Shown here: one piece after another, positions 62,123-64,000 of the stretch
Layout of the letters: the number at the start of each line of letters is the position of its first letter
Position numbering within the stretch: the stretch's first letter is position 1
Assembly: GCA_963169105.1 (NCBI GenBank)
Contig: OY720633.1
Coordinates: 146,093,200-146,157,199, forward strand
Reading direction: 5' to 3'
Length of the DNA stretch: 64,000 nucleotides
Source: Ceriagrion tenellum
Taxonomy: Eukaryota; Arthropoda; Insecta; Odonata; Coenagrionidae
Translations under genes and position numbers: made by a program
Notes under the pieces: model-generated
Database searches by the model: none
What the model saw: the letters and a program-made list of their open reading frames with translations, nothing else
What the model was told of the DNA's origin: nothing

Positions 62123-63259
62123 CAGGGTTTGTCCCAAAAGTAATGCATAGCATTTTTTTTTCATTTATTGATCCAATTCATACAACAACCTAAAATTCAT
62201 CAAAATAATCTCCTTCCGCATCAATACTCCTCTGCCAGGGGTTCTTCCATGCCCGGAAGGCACCCTGGAACTCGTCAGTGGGAATACTCTTGAGAAGCCT
62301 CGTCGAGGTAGCCTTGATGTTGTCCATGGTGTAGAAATGTGCACCTTTCAACTCCCTTTTGAGGTGGGGAAACAAAAGAAGTCTGGCGGTGACAAGTCTG
62401 GACTGTATGGCATCTGTGGCAACGTTTCAGTGCACTGGCCATTCAGGTAACGAAGGCAGTGTGTGCCTGCGCATTGTCATGGTGGAGTTTCCACAAATTC
62501 CTGATCTCGGGTCGGATGCAGGCCACTCTGTAGGTTACAAAAAAAGTCTGGCGGTGACAAGTCTGGACTGTACGGCGTCTGCGGCAACATTTCAGTGCGC
62601 TGGCCATTCAGGTAACGAAGGCAGAGTGTGCCTGCGCATTGTCATGGTGGAGTTTCCACAAATTCCTGATCTCGGGTCGGATGCCGGCCACTCTGTCGGT
62701 CAATGTCATGAGCACTGACTTGTAAAACTGAGCGTTTATGGTCTCTCCAGGAGGCACGTACTCATGATGCACAATCTTTTTGGTGTCAAAAAAACAATGA
62801 GCATGATCTTCACCTTCGATTTGCTCATTCGAGCCTTCTTGAGGTGCGGCGATGACGTCTTGTGCCACTTCGAACTCTGTCTCTTCAACCCTCGGCCTTT
62901 GGCCCTCCAGGAACATCTTATGCCATTGGTTCCACTGGGATTGGGAGAGGCAATCTTCCCCAAAAGCTTGCTGAAGCATGTGAAAAGTTTCCAGCAACGT
63001 CTTTTTAAGTTTAATGCAAAACTTGATTGCTGCTCATTGATTGAGAGATCGCTCCACTTTTACCTCGACGAGGTCACACTACAGGGGTTCACAAAATCAC
63101 GAGTGTATACACTCCAAGAGTTCGGAGGTGACTGGTACGCATATATTTGGAAAGCTTAGAAAGAAAGAAAGCACCACCTACCCCGACCGGTCCGGTCGGT
63201 CTGCGACGTACAGTCAAGTCAGAAAAAAATGCGACGCATTACTTTGGAGACAAACCCTG
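62123..63259 (-). mobile_element. mariner element nested in the Tigger transposase
   Basis: TA flanks both ends (62121-62122 and 63260-63261). The ends are inverted: CAGGGTTTGTCCCAAAAGTA on the left and CAGGGTTTGTCTCCAAAGTA for the complement of the right. Minus-strand pieces encode a mariner transposase: helix-turn-helix block with LETFHMLQQAFGEDCLSQ, then VHHEYVPPGETINAQFYKSV and the DDD-core LHHDNAQAHSA. The part between the helix-turn-helix and catalytic domains is deleted, so it is dead. The Tigger frame is continuous across it (Asp-Gln-Val-Tyr before, Asn-Ala-Asp-Glu-Thr after). Confidence 0.85.
62381..62710. repeat. 165-bp tandem duplication inside the mariner
   Basis: Two units of 165 bp (62,381-62,545 and 62,546-62,710) begin GTCTGGCGGTGACAAGTCTG and differ at a few sites. 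The length is exactly 55 codons, so the duplication does not shift the transposase frame. Confidence 0.8.
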
Positions 63260-64000
63260 TACAACGCTGATGAAACTGGCCTATACTGGAAGTGTCTTCC
63301 AAGTAAAACATTAGCAGCGGAAGCAGAGAAATCCCCTCTGGGGTACATGGCCAATAAAGAGAGAATAACGATTATGTGTTGTGCGAATGCTAATGGGGAG
63401 CATAAAGTGAAACCGATGTGCATTGGAAAAGCAAAACACCCTCGCTCGTTCAAAGGTACAGAAGTGAAATTTTTGCCGGTGGATTATTTCTGTAGCAAAT
63501 CAGCATAGATGATGAGGTATATTTTTAAGTCCTGGTTCCACTCCAAGTTAGCTGATTGATGTGTTTGAGGGGTTTGAAGAGGACCCAGAGAGTTTCAAAT
63601 TTATGGATACCATCCAATCAATAATTTTCCGGCAATCATCAGTTTTCTGAGGTTAACACAGAAAATATTAATGAGTAGCTCAGTCATGATGATGAATTGA
63701 AAGGACATCAGATTTTTGATGATGATGCCATTATCTCCGCTACCATAACTCCTAATACTAGTACTGTGTGTGCAGGTGAATACAAAAGTGATGAGGAAGA
63801 AATAATCGAAACAAAACAAGTTTCCCTCCAAATCGTGCTGGAATCAGCAGAAATCTTGATGGATTTCTTGGAACAGGAAGACGACACTTCCATGCCAGAC
63901 ATTTTGTGTGTTAGAAAAATTAGAATGGACATTAAAAAGAAAATATGAAATGCAAAATTACAAAAGAAAGTTACAGATTTTTTAAAACATTTTGTAAATA

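Larger units (their letters stand above)
61147..64000 (+). mobile_element. Tigger-like (pogo-group) transposon, right end beyond window
   Basis: It starts after TA (61145-61146) with CAGTAGAGCGCCGATTATCC, a typical Tigger-type end. The plus-strand transposase begins at about 61,625. An N-terminal helix-turn-helix block (GESPANLVADCGTRITTVCD) is followed by a CENP-B-type region (ALYLWFQQKRSEEVPVSG, ASSGWLKILKNRHGI). After a nested mariner it resumes with the DDE core (NADETGLYWKCLPSKT and ITIMCCANANGEHKVKPMC). Later stops suggest decay. The right terminus lies outside the window. Confidence 0.8.

Noticed and set aside
1..64000. Functional gene cluster or pathway linking RagC, URM1, PDIA6 and WDR35
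   Set aside because: The genes act in different compartments and processes and are spaced as usual for animal chromosomes; nothing in the sequence supports co-regulation beyond the divergent pair at 20-21 kb.

Overview
This is arthropod nuclear DNA, most likely insect. It is AT-rich and carries intron-split conserved animal genes with GT-AG introns up to about 9.5 kb and dense class II transposons. There are no operons, ribosome binding sites or CRISPR arrays. The species cannot be named from the window.

Five host genes were recovered by joining exons by hand, with phases checked at every junction. (1) 4,956-20,025, minus: RagC, 8 coding exons, 382 aa, the lysosomal Rag GTPase that brings mTORC1 to the lysosome. 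(2) 17,347-17,667, plus: intronless URM1, nested in RagC intron 1 on the opposite strand. (3) 21,061-25,195, plus: an unrecognised 120-aa type I membrane protein in three exons, divergent from RagC. (4) 34,391-46,144, minus: PDIA6/P5, 8 exons, 439 aa, with two CGHC thioredoxin domains and a C-terminal KDEL. Its promoter holds an exact ERSE (CCAAT-N9-CCACG). (5) 48,263-60,901, minus: the last four exons of WDR35/IFT121; the rest lies beyond the right edge.

The space between exons is largely transposons whose ends can be defined. They are a degraded hAT (9,353-12,141), a hAT-type MITE (14,812-15,172), a mariner-family relic (16,370-17,085), a piggyBac-type MITE inserted in a dispersed repeat (22,810-22,969), a rearranged piggyBac (30,405-33,196), a pogo element (35,551-38,071), a non-LTR retrotransposon fragment (43,084-44,640), a nearly intact ZMYM-like hAT (52,410-55,373), a 5'-truncated Penelope-like element with an open GIY-YIG frame (55,678-56,670), and a Tigger element from 61,147 to the window end, split by a mariner (62,123-63,259).

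The items most worth a second look are the ERSE in the PDIA6 promoter, a phase-compatible alternative exon that would remove KDEL from PDIA6, the Penelope-type tails with hammerhead-like cores and inverted ends, the unclassified segment at 50.0-51.6 kb rich in palindromic ACATATGT motifs, and the unrecognised membrane protein. No single new multi-gene system is evident. The host genes look like ordinary neighbours, not a functional cluster.
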